The notes beneath the pieces were generated by a model, which ran no database searches, had not been told where the DNA came from, and worked only from the letters and a program-made list of their open reading frames with translations. Source: Clostridia bacterium (lineage in GTDB: Bacteria > Bacillota > Clostridia > Oscillospirales > CAG-272). Taken from it: a stretch of DNA of 59,224 bases. Positions 26,105-36,603 of the stretch are shown here, in pieces. The first letter of the stretch is position 1. Every line of letters starts with the position of its first letter. The DNA lies in assembly GCA_017453255.1 (NCBI GenBank), contig JAFTKN010000003.1:1-59224 (forward strand), written 5' to 3'. Position numbers and translations under genes: made by a program.

Positions 26105-28024
26105 ATGGGATTAACCATCGCACAAAAAATCATTAAAAATCATTTAATCTCTGGTGAAATGAAGGTAGGAGAGGAAATTGCATTAAGAATTGACCAAACC
26201 TTGACACAGGATGCAACAGGAACAATGGCATACCTTGAGTTTGAGGCTATTGGTATTCCAAGAGTGAAAACCAAGCTTTCAGTAGCTTACATAGACCATA
26301 ACACACTTCAATCAGGCTTTGAAAATGCTGATGACCATAGATATATTCAGTCAGTAGCTAAAAAGTTCGGACTTAGATTTTCAAGACCAGGTAATGGTAT
26401 TTGTCATCAGGTGCATTTAGAGCGCTTTGGCGTTCCAGGCATGACGCTTATAGGTTCTGATAGTCATACACCAACAGCAGGTGGTATTGGTATGCTCGCT
26501 ATGGGCGCAGGTGGACTTGACGTTGCCGTTGCTATGGGTGGTGGCGCTTACTACATCACAATGCCTAAAATGTATAAGGTTAATCTTACAGGTAAGCTAC
26601 AGCCATGGGTTAGTGCAAAGGATGTAAGCCTTGAAATTCTACGTATTTTATCCGTAAAGGGTGGCGTTGGTGCAATTATAGAATGGGGTGGAGAGGGTAT
26701 TAAGACACTTTCCGTACCAGAAAGAGCAACTATAACAAATATGGGAACTGAGCTTGGTGCTACGACCTCTATTTTCCCATCAGATGAAATAACAAAGGAA
26801 TTTTTAGAGGCACAGGGCAGAGGCGATGTATATGTGCCACTTGCAAGCGATGAGGATGCGGTTTATGATAGAATAATCGACATTAATCTATCAGAGCTAA
26901 AGCCACTTCTTGCATGTCCACATAGCCCAGACAATATTAAGAGCGCCGAGGAATTGAAGGGAGTTAAGGTTGATCAGGTATGTATTGGCTCCTGCACAAA
27001 CTCCTCGCTTAGAGATATGCTCAAGGTTGCAAAAATGCTCAAGGGCAAAAAAATTGATGATAGCGTTAGTATGTCTGTTTCACCAGGCTCAAAGCAGGTT
27101 CTTTCTATGCTTGCAGATTGTGGAGCTCTTTCTGACATTTTATCAGCAGGAGCAAGAGTATTAGAGTGTGCCTGTGGACCTTGCATTGGTATGGGCTTCT
27201 CACCAAACTCTAAGGGCGTTTCCTTAAGAACCTTCAATAGAAACTTTGAGGGTAGAAGTGGAACAAAGGATGGTCAGGTTTACTTAGTATCCCCTGAGGT
27301 TGCTGTTGCTTCAGCCTTGACAGGCTATATTACCGATCCAAGAACTCTTGGTGAGTATATTGAGGTTGAAATGCCTGATAAATTCAAGATTGACGATAGT
27401 GCAGTAATTATGCCTGCTGATGAGAAGGAGGCAGAGGGACTTGAAATTTTAAGAGGTCCAAATATTAAGCCATTCCCGGAAACAAAGCCACTTGAAAATC
27501 AAATTACAGCTAACCTTACATTGAAGGTTGAGGATAATATCACAACAGACCATATTATGCCAGCTGGTGCGAAGATTTTGCCATATCGCTCTAATATTCC
27601 ATATCTTTCAAAATTCTGCTTTGCAGTATGTGATGAAAGCTTTGCAAGTAGGGCACTTGAGGCGAAGAGTAGTATAATTGTTGGTGGCTCAAACTATGGT
27701 CAAGGCTCGTCAAGAGAGCATGCAGCCTTAGTTCCACTATACTTAGGTGTTAAGGCGGTAATTGCTAAGAGCTTTGCAAGAATTCACGCAGCAAACCTAA
27801 TTAATGCAGGAATTATGCCACTTACCTTTGAAAATCCAGAGGATTATGATAAGCTAAGTCAAGACGACAAGCTAACACTTGAAAATGTGTTTGACGGAAT
27901 GGAAAAGGGAAAAATCACTCTAAGTGTAAATGGCGAAAAAATTAATCTTCTTTGCTCATATACAAGAAGACAAATTGATATACTTAAAGCAGGTGGCTTA
28001 CTTGCATACACAAAGGGCGAATAA
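26105..28024 (+). CDS. acnA: Aconitate hydratase
   Basis: Interconverts citrate and isocitrate with a 4Fe-4S cluster. Cluster cysteines are in CIGSCTNSS (near residue 295) and CACGPCIGMG (near 358). The swivel-domain motif SNYGQGSSREHAAL near residue 543 carries the substrate arginine typical of aconitase. At 639 residues it is of the compact clostridial class, not the 890-residue AcnA. Homoaconitase and isopropylmalate isomerase are related alternatives, less likely because large and swivel domains are fused here and no leu or lys genes adjoin. No citrate synthase or isocitrate dehydrogenase is nearby. Confidence 0.9.
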   Translation: MGLTIAQKIIKNHLISGEMKVGEEIALRIDQTLTQDATGTMAYLEFEAIGIPRVKTKLSVAYIDHNTLQSGFENADDHRYIQSVAKKFGLRFSRPGNGICHQVHLERFGVPGMTLIGSDSHTPTAGGIGMLAMGAGGLDVAVAMGGGAYYITMPKMYKVNLTGKLQPWVSAKDVSLEILRILSVKGGVGAIIEWGGEGIKTLSVPERATITNMGTELGATTSIFPSDEITKEFLEAQGRGDVYVPLASDEDAVYDRIIDINLSELKPLLACPHSPDNIKSAEELKGVKVDQVCIGSCTNSSLRDMLKVAKMLKGKKIDDSVSMSVSPGSKQVLSMLADCGALSDILSAGARVLECACGPCIGMGFSPNSKGVSLRTFNRNFEGRSGTKDGQVYLVSPEVAVASALTGYITDPRTLGEYIEVEMPDKFKIDDSAVIMPADEKEAEGLEILRGPNIKPFPETKPLENQITANLTLKVEDNITTDHIMPAGAKILPYRSNIPYLSKFCFAVCDESFASRALEAKSSIIVGGSNYGQGSSREHAALVPLYLGVKAVIAKSFARIHAANLINAGIMPLTFENPEDYDKLSQDDKLTLENVFDGMEKGKITLSVNGEKINLLCSYTRRQIDILKAGGLLAYTKGE

Positions 28025-28056
28025 AATAAAAAATAAACGGTTAAGGAGAGGATACT

Positions 28057-29733
28057 ATGAAACAGCTTTCACAGAAGATTGTTGACAACTTTAATCTATG
28101 GAGAACAAGCGAGTATTTTGACAAGGCGACAAGAGATGAGCTTAATAATCATCTTACAAATGAGGAGATAGAGGATCGCTTCTATTGCGACCTTGAATTT
28201 GGTACTGGTGGACTTCGTGGAGTAATGGGTGCAGGTACTAACCGTATGAACAAATATATTATAAGAAAAGCGACACAGGGCTTTGCCAATTACCTTGTTA
28301 ATAAGTATGGTAAGGATATCGAAAGAGGCGTTGCAATAGGCTACGACTCTCGCAATAATTCAGATAGCTTTGCTAAGGAGGCAGCGCTTGTAATGGCGCA
28401 AAATGGCATAAAAGCCTATCTCTATAGCGAGCTTATGCCAACTCCAACTCTTTCCTTTACAGTAAGAGAGCTTGGATGTATTGGTGGTATTGTAGTAACA
28501 GCAAGCCATAATCCAAAGGAATATAATGGATACAAGGTTTATGATGAGCAGGGTTGTCAGGTTCTAATTGAGGATGCTAATGCTATTATTTCATACGTAA
28601 ACGCAATTACAGATTTATCAGTTATAAAGGTAATGGCTGAGGACGAGGCAAGAAATAAGGGACTTTTGGTTGACGTAAGCGAAAGCGTTTACGAAAGCTT
28701 TATTGCAAATGTTAAAAAACAGGCTCACGATATTGGTGAAAAGAGTGCAAAAATAGTATATACACCACTTCATGGTACAGGAAACAAGCCAGTTCGTAGA
28801 GTTCTTAGTGACCTTGGCTACAATGTAACAGTAGTTAAGGAGCAGGAAATTAAGGATGGTAATTTCCCAACTGTAAATTCACCTAACCCAGAAAATGCAG
28901 AGGCTCTAAGCTTAGGCATTAAGCTTTGTGAGGAGATGAATGCGGATTTAATTTTAGGTACAGACCCTGACTGTGACAGAGTTGGTATTGCAGTAAATAC
29001 AAAGGACGGAATGAAGCTATTCACAGGCAATCAGGTAGGTGCTTTATTAGTTGATTACTGCATCAAGATGAACAAGGCTTCATTAAACGAAAAATCAACA
29101 GTAATCAAGACAATAGTTACAAGTGAGCTTGGAGCTATTATAGCTAAGAAAAACGGCTTAAAGGTTCTTGAAACCTTAACAGGCTTTAAGTTTATCGGTG
29201 ATAAGATGAATCACTTTGATAAATATGGTGATGGTGAATTTGTAATAGGATATGAGGAAAGCTATGGTTACCTTGTAGGCAATCACGCAAGAGATAAGGA
29301 TGCAGTTGTTGCATCAATGCTTATTTGCGAAATGGCTTCATATTACAAAAACCAAGGCAAGACATTGGTTGATGTAATGAACGAAATTTATAATACATAT
29401 GGATATTTCCTTGATAAGCTCGATTCCTATACCTTAAAGGGTATTGACGGCATTGAAAGAATTAAGGCTATAATGAAGGAAATGAGAGAAAAGGGTAAAG
29501 CCTTAATGAATGGAATAAGTGTAGTAAATGACTACACAGTAGGTATTGATGATTTGCCAAAGGCAGACGTATTAAAATTTGTCTTTGAAGACTCCTCTTG
29601 GATAGCAATCAGACCATCAGGCACCGAACCAAAAATCAAGGTTTACTATTCTGTAAAGGGCGAAAACAAGGACGATGCCTCAAAGGTATTAGAGTCCCGC
29701 CGTCAGATAATCGACCAAATCATAAACGCATAA
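28057..29733 (+). CDS. Phosphoglucomutase/phosphomannomutase
   Basis: An alpha-D-phosphohexomutase interconverting hexose 1- and 6-phosphates. The phosphoserine loop TASHNPKEYNGYK (near residue 147), the metal loop GTDPDCDRVGI near residue 308, the sugar loop GYEESYGYL and the phosphate loop RPSGTEPKIK are all intact. At 558 residues it is the long PgcA-type class seen in Firmicutes. AAGGAG precedes the ATG. The 32-bp gap from aconitase contains no promoter or terminator, so the two are likely co-transcribed. Confidence 0.93.
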   Translation: MKQLSQKIVDNFNLWRTSEYFDKATRDELNNHLTNEEIEDRFYCDLEFGTGGLRGVMGAGTNRMNKYIIRKATQGFANYLVNKYGKDIERGVAIGYDSRNNSDSFAKEAALVMAQNGIKAYLYSELMPTPTLSFTVRELGCIGGIVVTASHNPKEYNGYKVYDEQGCQVLIEDANAIISYVNAITDLSVIKVMAEDEARNKGLLVDVSESVYESFIANVKKQAHDIGEKSAKIVYTPLHGTGNKPVRRVLSDLGYNVTVVKEQEIKDGNFPTVNSPNPENAEALSLGIKLCEEMNADLILGTDPDCDRVGIAVNTKDGMKLFTGNQVGALLVDYCIKMNKASLNEKSTVIKTIVTSELGAIIAKKNGLKVLETLTGFKFIGDKMNHFDKYGDGEFVIGYEESYGYLVGNHARDKDAVVASMLICEMASYYKNQGKTLVDVMNEIYNTYGYFLDKLDSYTLKGIDGIERIKAIMKEMREKGKALMNGISVVNDYTVGIDDLPKADVLKFVFEDSSWIAIRPSGTEPKIKVYYSVKGENKDDASKVLESRRQIIDQIINA

Positions 29734-29734
29734 T

Positions 29735-29771
29735 AAAAAAGGCTGTTGCAATTAGCAACAGCCTTTTTTTT
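29735..29771. terminator. Bidirectional terminator pgm/addA
   Basis: GGCTGTTGC/GCAACAGCC around a 5-base loop, with A6 and T8 tracts. Confidence 0.88.
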
Positions 29772-29779
29772 GAATTAAA

Positions 29780-32700
29780 TTATACCTCTACAGTTTTTCC
29801 GAGAGGAATAGAGTAGATAATTGCTTTAGAAATTGGTCTATCAAAAATTTCCTCACAAGCCTTTTTGTAGTAAGAAAGCTGGGTGGAGTGTCGCTTTTTT
29901 AGTAGCCATTTGTAATTTTCCTCGGTAACATTATCTGTTTTGTAGTCAATTAAAATAAGCTCGTGGTTTTCGTTTTCGTAAATACAGTCAAGAACACCTT
30001 GAACAAGCACCTTTTCCTTTTTTAATCTTTCATCTGAGGAAAGCTCGCCAATCTCAAGCATATAGTTAAACCTGAATTCACGCTTAACCATTCGTTTATT
30101 TTTTATTGAATCAAGCATAGATAAAAACAAAGGTGTTTTTACAAATTTTTCAATATCCTCACCATTAATAAGCTCAGAATTTTGCTCTGAAATAAAATGC
30201 TCCTTAGTTAATAAGTCACGCTCCTTTTCATATCCAATTTCCTGTAGGCGTTCAAAATCGCAAAATTGCAAGAAAACGTGAGTAGCAGTTCCTTTTTCAG
30301 TAGCCGAATTTTCCTCAGCTGTTTTTGGTAAGAATTTTGGGAAAACGTCAAGGGACGTGTCTAAATTCACCTCGCTATTTTCATCGTTATCAAGCATTTT
30401 TGCTTTGATTTTTGAAATACTTATCTTAGATGGAAGCTTATTTAGATATTCCTTTTCGTATTTAAAGCCAAAGCGCCTACTAAGTATATCCTCATAGTCC
30501 TTTTGGGTATATATTTTAGGCTCTTTCTTAGACTTTTCTTCCTCGTTAGTAGTGTCATTTGATTCTTCAAGCCTTTTTCTTTCTTCTTCCTCATCAAACA
30601 GCTTTTTGTCCCATATGTATTCTGGTAAATATATGGTTTTTTCTATAAATGGCTTGTCGCAATCTAAAGCATCTAAAATAAAATCAATTCTTTTAACTGT
30701 TTTGTAAAGAGAATAGTTAGATACATAAGGGAATTTCTTAATTGATGTGTTATGTCGCTCGTTGGGACTATCAAGCTCAGCACATAAATAAAGCCTTGTT
30801 TTAGCTCTTGTAAAGGCAACATAGAGGATTCTCATTTCCTCCTCCTTTGCCTGACGTGAGGACGATAAATCAACACATTTTCTAATAAGAGTGTTAAATT
30901 TTGCAATATCTCCATCGTAAGAAACGTGACCAGCAACTCCAAGAAATCTATCAAATAGAAGTGAAGGCTTTTCACCACGCTTAGTCATCTCTGACTCTAA
31001 ATTACAAACGAAGCAATACTCAAATTCCAGACCCTTTGATGCGTGAATTGTCATAATCTTGACAGTGTCCTCCTTGCCAACCTCCTCACGCAATTCGGTT
31101 TCAATGTTACCATCTATATATCTCAAGAATTTATATACGCCTTTAAAGGACGAGCCCTCAAATTCTCTTGCAATATTATAGAATTTAAGCAAATCACGTC
31201 TTTCCTCGCTTGAGCACATAGATAGTATCCTTGTTTCACTCATAATAGAGGCAATAGCATCATGAGCTGACATTTTTCTGATAGTAGCTCTATAGCTATC
31301 AAGGCTTTTTGTTAAAGCATTAATCTTTTTGCAAATATCCTCGTCGTTTTTGTATGTAGTAGCCGACTGATAAAGAGGCTCTTTTTTGTTCTTAGCACTT
31401 GCACGAATTTTAATCAAATCGTCAAGAGTAAAGTTGAAAATGTCAGAGCACATACAGCCTGCCATATACGTATCATTATATGGGTTATCAATAGAATTAA
31501 GCAAGCAGAGCATAAGAAGGATATGAGGCTTTTCGTAAAAGCCAACATCAGCCTTATATGATGAGCCTATACCATAACGACTAAGAGCATCAATATATGG
31601 CTGAGCAGAGGTTTTTGTTGACCTTAACAAAATTGCAATATCTGATTTTTTGATTTCCTTGCCATATGGTAGCTTTTTTCTATCTAAAAGAATTTTGATT
31701 TTTTGAGCAATAAGCTCAGCCTGTACTCCCTCGCAAGCCTCTGGATTTTCTTCCTTTTCACTTATATCAACAAGCATAAGCTCACAAGGCTCCTTGTTTG
31801 GACTACGTCCATCTGTTTTTCTAACCTCTAAGTCGTCCTTACTGTTATATGAAATTCCGTCTGAATTTCTAAACATATGATTAGAAAGCATATTTGTAAA
31901 ATCAATAATTTCAGGGTTACACCTAAAATTACTTGACATAAATATAGACCTCCCATGCTTAGAGTCAGAGCAGGGCAAATCCTTATCAATAAAGCTATTT
32001 CTATAATGCATAAATATTTCAGGCTCTGCATATCTGAATTTATAAATTGATTGCTTAATATCTCCAACCATAAATCGGTTGTTATTTGAAATTGCCTGAA
32101 AAATTCTATCCTGAACAGAGTTTGTGTCCTGATATTCGTCAATATAAATTTCCTTATACTTTTTGCGTAGCTCTATAGCAATATCAGAACGGCTTCCGTC
32201 ATCATTATATAAAAGCTTTAAAGCATATCTGCTTATATCATTAAAGGTGCAAACAGAAAGCTGTGATTTCTTTTTTCTGTATTCCTCGTGAAACTTAGTA
32301 AGAACCTTGTAAAGTGCTTGACAAATCCTTTCATTTTGAACGGCTGATGCCTTTACACTTGCTTCGTCAGAGCAGAAATAAAGCTTAGCATATTTGCGTA
32401 CAGCCTCGGCAAATTTGCCCTTCATAGTCTTATAAAAGTCACTATTTATAAGAGGGGCAGACTTTCTACCTATAGAAATAGGCTTAAAGCTATTAAAAAC
32501 ATTATAAAGCTCTGAATATTTTGATTTTGAAACCCCATTAATCATAGAGTCAATAAAGGCTAAATCATAGTCGATTGAAGGCTGATATTTATCTATAGCA
32601 TCAGTATCGTATTTGATTTCATCTGCAAAATCCTCAAAAATTTTCTTGTAATAGCTTGAAAGCTCTAAGATAGCTTGCTTTAAAACAACAGCATATCTTG

Positions 32701-33337
32701 AATCCATAAAATCTCCAGAAATATGAATAGGCATGATAAGCGTTTCTAAAAAATCCGAGGTATTAGAAAGATTCTTGTATAGCTTTAATAGATTGTCAGC
32801 AAGCTTTTCCTCATCGCTAAAGGAAGAGAAGCAATCAACAACACACAAAAAGTCCTTATCAGGCTCATTTTCGTTGTAAAACTCGTCAATTACCTCCTTC
32901 ATAGCCTCGAATTCTAAAATACTAAGCTCACCATCATTTCCAATTCTAAAATCGGCATCAAGCCCAACCTTATCAAAGCTTGGCTTAACAATATGGTAGC
33001 AAAAGCTATCAATGGTGGAAATATCAGCAGAGCTTATATTAAATATCTGCGAGGAAACATGCTCAGCATTAATATTTAAGCTTTTGTCAATGTTAGCAAG
33101 CCTTAGTGTATCCTCAAGCTCTGAAATAAGACGGGATTTAAGCTCATTTGCAGCCTCCTTTGTAAAGGTTACAACTAACATTTTTGCAATGTCCGCACCA
33201 GCAATAATTTTTCTTGTAATTCTTTCAATAAGTGTTGCGGTTTTACCACTTCCTGCACCAGCAGAAACAAGAAGGTCAGAGTCAGTATGCTCAATAGCTT
33301 GTAATTGAGCAGGTGTAAATTCACGCTTTTTTTTCAT
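29780..33337 (-). CDS. addA: ATP-dependent helicase/nuclease subunit A
   Basis: The helicase and one nuclease of the AddAB complex that resects double-strand ends. The UvrD-type Walker A SAGAGSGKT lies near residue 25, motif II IDEYQDTN near 383, and the late motif TIHASKGLEFEY near 750. The RecB-type nuclease near residue 1140 has VLDCIYE and LIDYKTDN. The ATG at 33337 overlaps the addB stop as TAATG and follows GGAGGAAG; an in-frame TTG six codons upstream is not needed. Length is 1,185 residues. Co-translated with addB. Confidence 0.94.
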   Translation of the reverse strand: MKKKREFTPAQLQAIEHTDSDLLVSAGAGSGKTATLIERITRKIIAGADIAKMLVVTFTKEAANELKSRLISELEDTLRLANIDKSLNINAEHVSSQIFNISSADISTIDSFCYHIVKPSFDKVGLDADFRIGNDGELSILEFEAMKEVIDEFYNENEPDKDFLCVVDCFSSFSDEEKLADNLLKLYKNLSNTSDFLETLIMPIHISGDFMDSRYAVVLKQAILELSSYYKKIFEDFADEIKYDTDAIDKYQPSIDYDLAFIDSMINGVSKSKYSELYNVFNSFKPISIGRKSAPLINSDFYKTMKGKFAEAVRKYAKLYFCSDEASVKASAVQNERICQALYKVLTKFHEEYRKKKSQLSVCTFNDISRYALKLLYNDDGSRSDIAIELRKKYKEIYIDEYQDTNSVQDRIFQAISNNNRFMVGDIKQSIYKFRYAEPEIFMHYRNSFIDKDLPCSDSKHGRSIFMSSNFRCNPEIIDFTNMLSNHMFRNSDGISYNSKDDLEVRKTDGRSPNKEPCELMLVDISEKEENPEACEGVQAELIAQKIKILLDRKKLPYGKEIKKSDIAILLRSTKTSAQPYIDALSRYGIGSSYKADVGFYEKPHILLMLCLLNSIDNPYNDTYMAGCMCSDIFNFTLDDLIKIRASAKNKKEPLYQSATTYKNDEDICKKINALTKSLDSYRATIRKMSAHDAIASIMSETRILSMCSSEERRDLLKFYNIAREFEGSSFKGVYKFLRYIDGNIETELREEVGKEDTVKIMTIHASKGLEFEYCFVCNLESEMTKRGEKPSLLFDRFLGVAGHVSYDGDIAKFNTLIRKCVDLSSSRQAKEEEMRILYVAFTRAKTRLYLCAELDSPNERHNTSIKKFPYVSNYSLYKTVKRIDFILDALDCDKPFIEKTIYLPEYIWDKKLFDEEEERKRLEESNDTTNEEEKSKKEPKIYTQKDYEDILSRRFGFKYEKEYLNKLPSKISISKIKAKMLDNDENSEVNLDTSLDVFPKFLPKTAEENSATEKGTATHVFLQFCDFERLQEIGYEKERDLLTKEHFISEQNSELINGEDIEKFVKTPLFLSMLDSIKNKRMVKREFRFNYMLEIGELSSDERLKKEKVLVQGVLDCIYENENHELILIDYKTDNVTEENYKWLLKKRHSTQLSYYKKACEEIFDRPISKAIIYSIPLGKTVEV

Positions 33338-36300
33338 TACTTCCTCCTTCTGCAAAATGCTTTATTTTCACAAAAATCACAGGTTGAAAAGAATGCGTCG
33401 TCCTCAAGTGGAATAGCAGAGGCATCTCCACTTTTCATAGAGCAGACAACGTTATTAACAACCGTTTTCATTTTATCAAGTAAATTATCAAATTCTTCCT
33501 TAGAAATATAGCTTTTAGAACTTTTGAAGCTTGGCAAATATAAGCCGTCCCTATCCTGTAAATTGTGAAGATTTTCGTCCTTTAAAAATCTGCCGTTTGG
33601 AAAAGCATTATTTTTAACCTCCTCAAGGCATTTGTTAGATGCGTCTAAGGGGTCTGACAAAAGGTCAGAATCAATTACGGCTTTACCTACCTTAAGTGGG
33701 AGATAGTAAGCGCCAGCAGGAAGAATTTTTTCACTACCATTTAAAAGCTCACTTTTAAATTTGCAGTCCTTCATTTCACAAAGAGCAAAAAGGTAAATAA
33801 ATAGCTGTAGCATAGTGCCGTTTTCAAAATCAGCCATATTAAATTCCTTTTTACCAGTTTTGTAATCCACAATTCTTACATAGGTATTTTTACCATCATT
33901 GTAAATATCAACTCTGTCTGGCTTTCCGTGAAGAATTGCACGTGTTCCGTCACTAATTGGTATTTCAAGGGGGAGAGGAGTATCAATACCATCACCGTCA
34001 AAATTAAGCTCAAAGAATTTAGGAATAAAGCTACTTTGCTTAAATTCGTCAACAATCTTCTTTGTCAAAATTTGTAGATTTTTCTCCATTTTTCCAAATA
34101 AATGCTTTAGCTTGTTTGTTTGGAATGCACCCATACAAATCATGTTAATATAATTAGAAACAAGCTCAGAAACACGCTTTGAAACATACTCGTCAGTAAG
34201 ACCTTTATAATCCCTATTCAAATCCCTTATATGGGTAGTAATATGCTCAAAAACATAGTGGAACAAATTACCAATTTCAATGGAGGAAAAGTCAAATTTC
34301 CTATTTGAACGAAGCTTTAAAAGATAGTTAGCATAGTAGCTTAAATGACAGGATTGAAACTTCTCAATAGCAGATTGAGTAAGCTTAATTTCGTCACTAT
34401 TATAAATTGCCTTAAGCATATTATCTGAAATTATTTGCCTATCATTTGTAAAGCTTCCAGCTTTTATTTTATCCTTATCACTACCTAAGCTATTTGCAAT
34501 TACCTTTTTTAATTTATCGTCAGCCATATTATAATATTCGGTAGCATTTTCAATGGTATAAATTTTATCAATTACATTGTTAGAGGGAAAATCAACCTCT
34601 AAGCCCTCAAATAAATCCCTTATTCGTGTAAAGGCAACTGAGGGTTGCTTTTTCTCACCCATTATTCCTGAATCGAGAGAGCAAATAGTAGCACTTGACG
34701 ATGCAATAGCTATGCTATTACTAAAAAACATAAGCTCGTCCATTATGCGTATCTCGGTTTTTTCAGAAAGATTAATCTCTGAATTTAATCTTATCAGCTC
34801 GTCCTTGTCATTATCATTAAAGAAGGAGCTATCCTTGATAGATGCAGGGAAAACACTCTCGTTTGCACCAATAAGAAAAACGTGCTTAATGCTTGAGGCT
34901 CTTACCATTGATGCGTCGGCAATTAAAACATTGTCCTCACCTGTTGGAATAGTGCTAATCTCCTCGTCTACAAGGGCGTAGTGTAAAAGCGTTGCAAAGG
35001 TAGAAGGGGTTATTACAAAATCTCCACAAATATCAACAAGAGTATCGAGAGATGACCAAAGAGCCTTATAAACCTGTGCAATTATATAAGCGTCCTCCTT
35101 GCTTGACTCTGCCATTTCCTTTTCAAGCTTATTAATAATATCGTGAGCTTCTAAAAAGCTGTGAATAGCAATAGCACATTCCTTAACCGTTTGACCTTGG
35201 GAAAAGGGCTTTTCAAGTATAGAAAGCATAGAAATAATTTGTTTTCTTGCCTTAAGAATGGTAGTAAGTCTATTCTTTTGCGACTCTGTTCTTTCTAAGA
35301 CAAAGCCATCAGGATTAGCACCCCAGTATTTCTCCTCTGAAAATCGGCTTCCATATATATCCCAACGAGTCATATATTCCTCAAGCATAGAAATAGATAG
35401 CTCATCAATGTCAGAGTAGCCACATTTTGTATAAGCAATAATATCCTCAGGCTTATATGTGCTTATTGCAGTTAAGGCAGTGAACACCATTTTAATTACA
35501 GGCATACCGAGTAAATCTGATGGAGCAGAAAAGAAATAGGGTATATTAAATTTCTTAAGTGTGTAGTCTAAAATACCCCTATACGTGTTTGAATTTCTTG
35601 CTATTATAGCAATATCGCTATATTGGTTTCCTTCTTCAATCAGCTGTCTTATAGCACCAGCAACATATTCACACTCATCAAATTCGTCCTTGCAGGAAAC
35701 AAGCTTGATGTCATTACAGGTTTCCTTTTTATCAGCAGTAAAGCACCAAAGATTATCGCAAATATATTTAATATCCTCGCTTGTATGCTTGTAGTCCTTG
35801 TCAAAGCCCTCTGCGATTTTAAATTCTTTGTTTTGCTTGTTACAAATTTTCATAATATCCTTTACGCTTTGAACAATCTTAGCGTATTGCATATTAGCTG
35901 ATTTAATATCAGTAGGGCAGTCAAAGGCAAGGGTTACATTCTTTGCGTCACGAATAATGTAGGAAAGAATTTTATATTGAGCTCCAGTAAAGCCATAAAA
36001 GGAGTCAATATACACATTGCAATCCTTGAAATATTTCATTCCCTCAAGCTTTTGGGCAAGCGTTTGCATGTCGTTTAATGGGTCGGAGAATCTATCATTA
36101 AGTAAATTTTCATAGGCAGACCAAACTGCTGTTATATCCTCGAGCTTATTTCGAAGGTGCTCACTTGTATTTTTATGGTCTTTAACCTTGTTAATAGTAT
36201 CCATTGAGATATTGTAGGATTTAAGCTCATAGATAGCCTGCAAAAATAAAGTGATACAGCTTTTTTCATGGCCATTTGCAATTTTATATGCTTTTAAGCG

Positions 36301-36603
36301 ATCCTTGACCTGTGAAACGGCGATATACATAATGAGATTTTTTGCGCTATTTGTTACATAATTGTATTTAAGCCCACCAAACTCACGAAAAACTCTGTTA
36401 GCCAAACGAGAAAAGTTTAAAACCTCACAGCTAAGCTGAGCCTTAGGTGGTAGCTTGGATGCAATCATTCTTTCGCAAGCAACAGAATACTGCTCAGGAA
36501 CGATTAAAAAGGAGAAAATTCCATTTTCAAAATCCTCTTTAATGCAGTTGAAAATATGAGTGCTTTTTCCACTTCCATATTTACCTACCAAAAGATTAAT
36601 CAT
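33337..36603 (-). CDS. addB: ATP-dependent helicase/nuclease subunit B
   Basis: Second subunit of AddAB, supplying a nuclease and Chi recognition. It has the degenerate helicase P-loop GKYGSGKST at the N-terminus. The first cluster cysteine is in FQSCHLSYYANYLLKL. The nuclease motif VRIVDYKTGKKEF follows, and the C-terminal cysteine triplet CDFCENKAFC completes the 4Fe-4S site. The ATG at 36603 has AAGGAGA at a good distance and overlaps the queG-like stop by 8 bp. That gives 1,088 residues, shorter than B. subtilis AddB (1,166). Confidence 0.93.
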   Translation of the reverse strand: MINLLVGKYGSGKSTHIFNCIKEDFENGIFSFLIVPEQYSVACERMIASKLPPKAQLSCEVLNFSRLANRVFREFGGLKYNYVTNSAKNLIMYIAVSQVKDRLKAYKIANGHEKSCITLFLQAIYELKSYNISMDTINKVKDHKNTSEHLRNKLEDITAVWSAYENLLNDRFSDPLNDMQTLAQKLEGMKYFKDCNVYIDSFYGFTGAQYKILSYIIRDAKNVTLAFDCPTDIKSANMQYAKIVQSVKDIMKICNKQNKEFKIAEGFDKDYKHTSEDIKYICDNLWCFTADKKETCNDIKLVSCKDEFDECEYVAGAIRQLIEEGNQYSDIAIIARNSNTYRGILDYTLKKFNIPYFFSAPSDLLGMPVIKMVFTALTAISTYKPEDIIAYTKCGYSDIDELSISMLEEYMTRWDIYGSRFSEEKYWGANPDGFVLERTESQKNRLTTILKARKQIISMLSILEKPFSQGQTVKECAIAIHSFLEAHDIINKLEKEMAESSKEDAYIIAQVYKALWSSLDTLVDICGDFVITPSTFATLLHYALVDEEISTIPTGEDNVLIADASMVRASSIKHVFLIGANESVFPASIKDSSFFNDNDKDELIRLNSEINLSEKTEIRIMDELMFFSNSIAIASSSATICSLDSGIMGEKKQPSVAFTRIRDLFEGLEVDFPSNNVIDKIYTIENATEYYNMADDKLKKVIANSLGSDKDKIKAGSFTNDRQIISDNMLKAIYNSDEIKLTQSAIEKFQSCHLSYYANYLLKLRSNRKFDFSSIEIGNLFHYVFEHITTHIRDLNRDYKGLTDEYVSKRVSELVSNYINMICMGAFQTNKLKHLFGKMEKNLQILTKKIVDEFKQSSFIPKFFELNFDGDGIDTPLPLEIPISDGTRAILHGKPDRVDIYNDGKNTYVRIVDYKTGKKEFNMADFENGTMLQLFIYLFALCEMKDCKFKSELLNGSEKILPAGAYYLPLKVGKAVIDSDLLSDPLDASNKCLEEVKNNAFPNGRFLKDENLHNLQDRDGLYLPSFKSSKSYISKEEFDNLLDKMKTVVNNVVCSMKSGDASAIPLEDDAFFSTCDFCENKAFCRRRK

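Noticed and set aside
34577..34981. Plus-strand 134-aa open frame inside addB
   Set aside because: Antisense shadow of addB with no start signal or family features.
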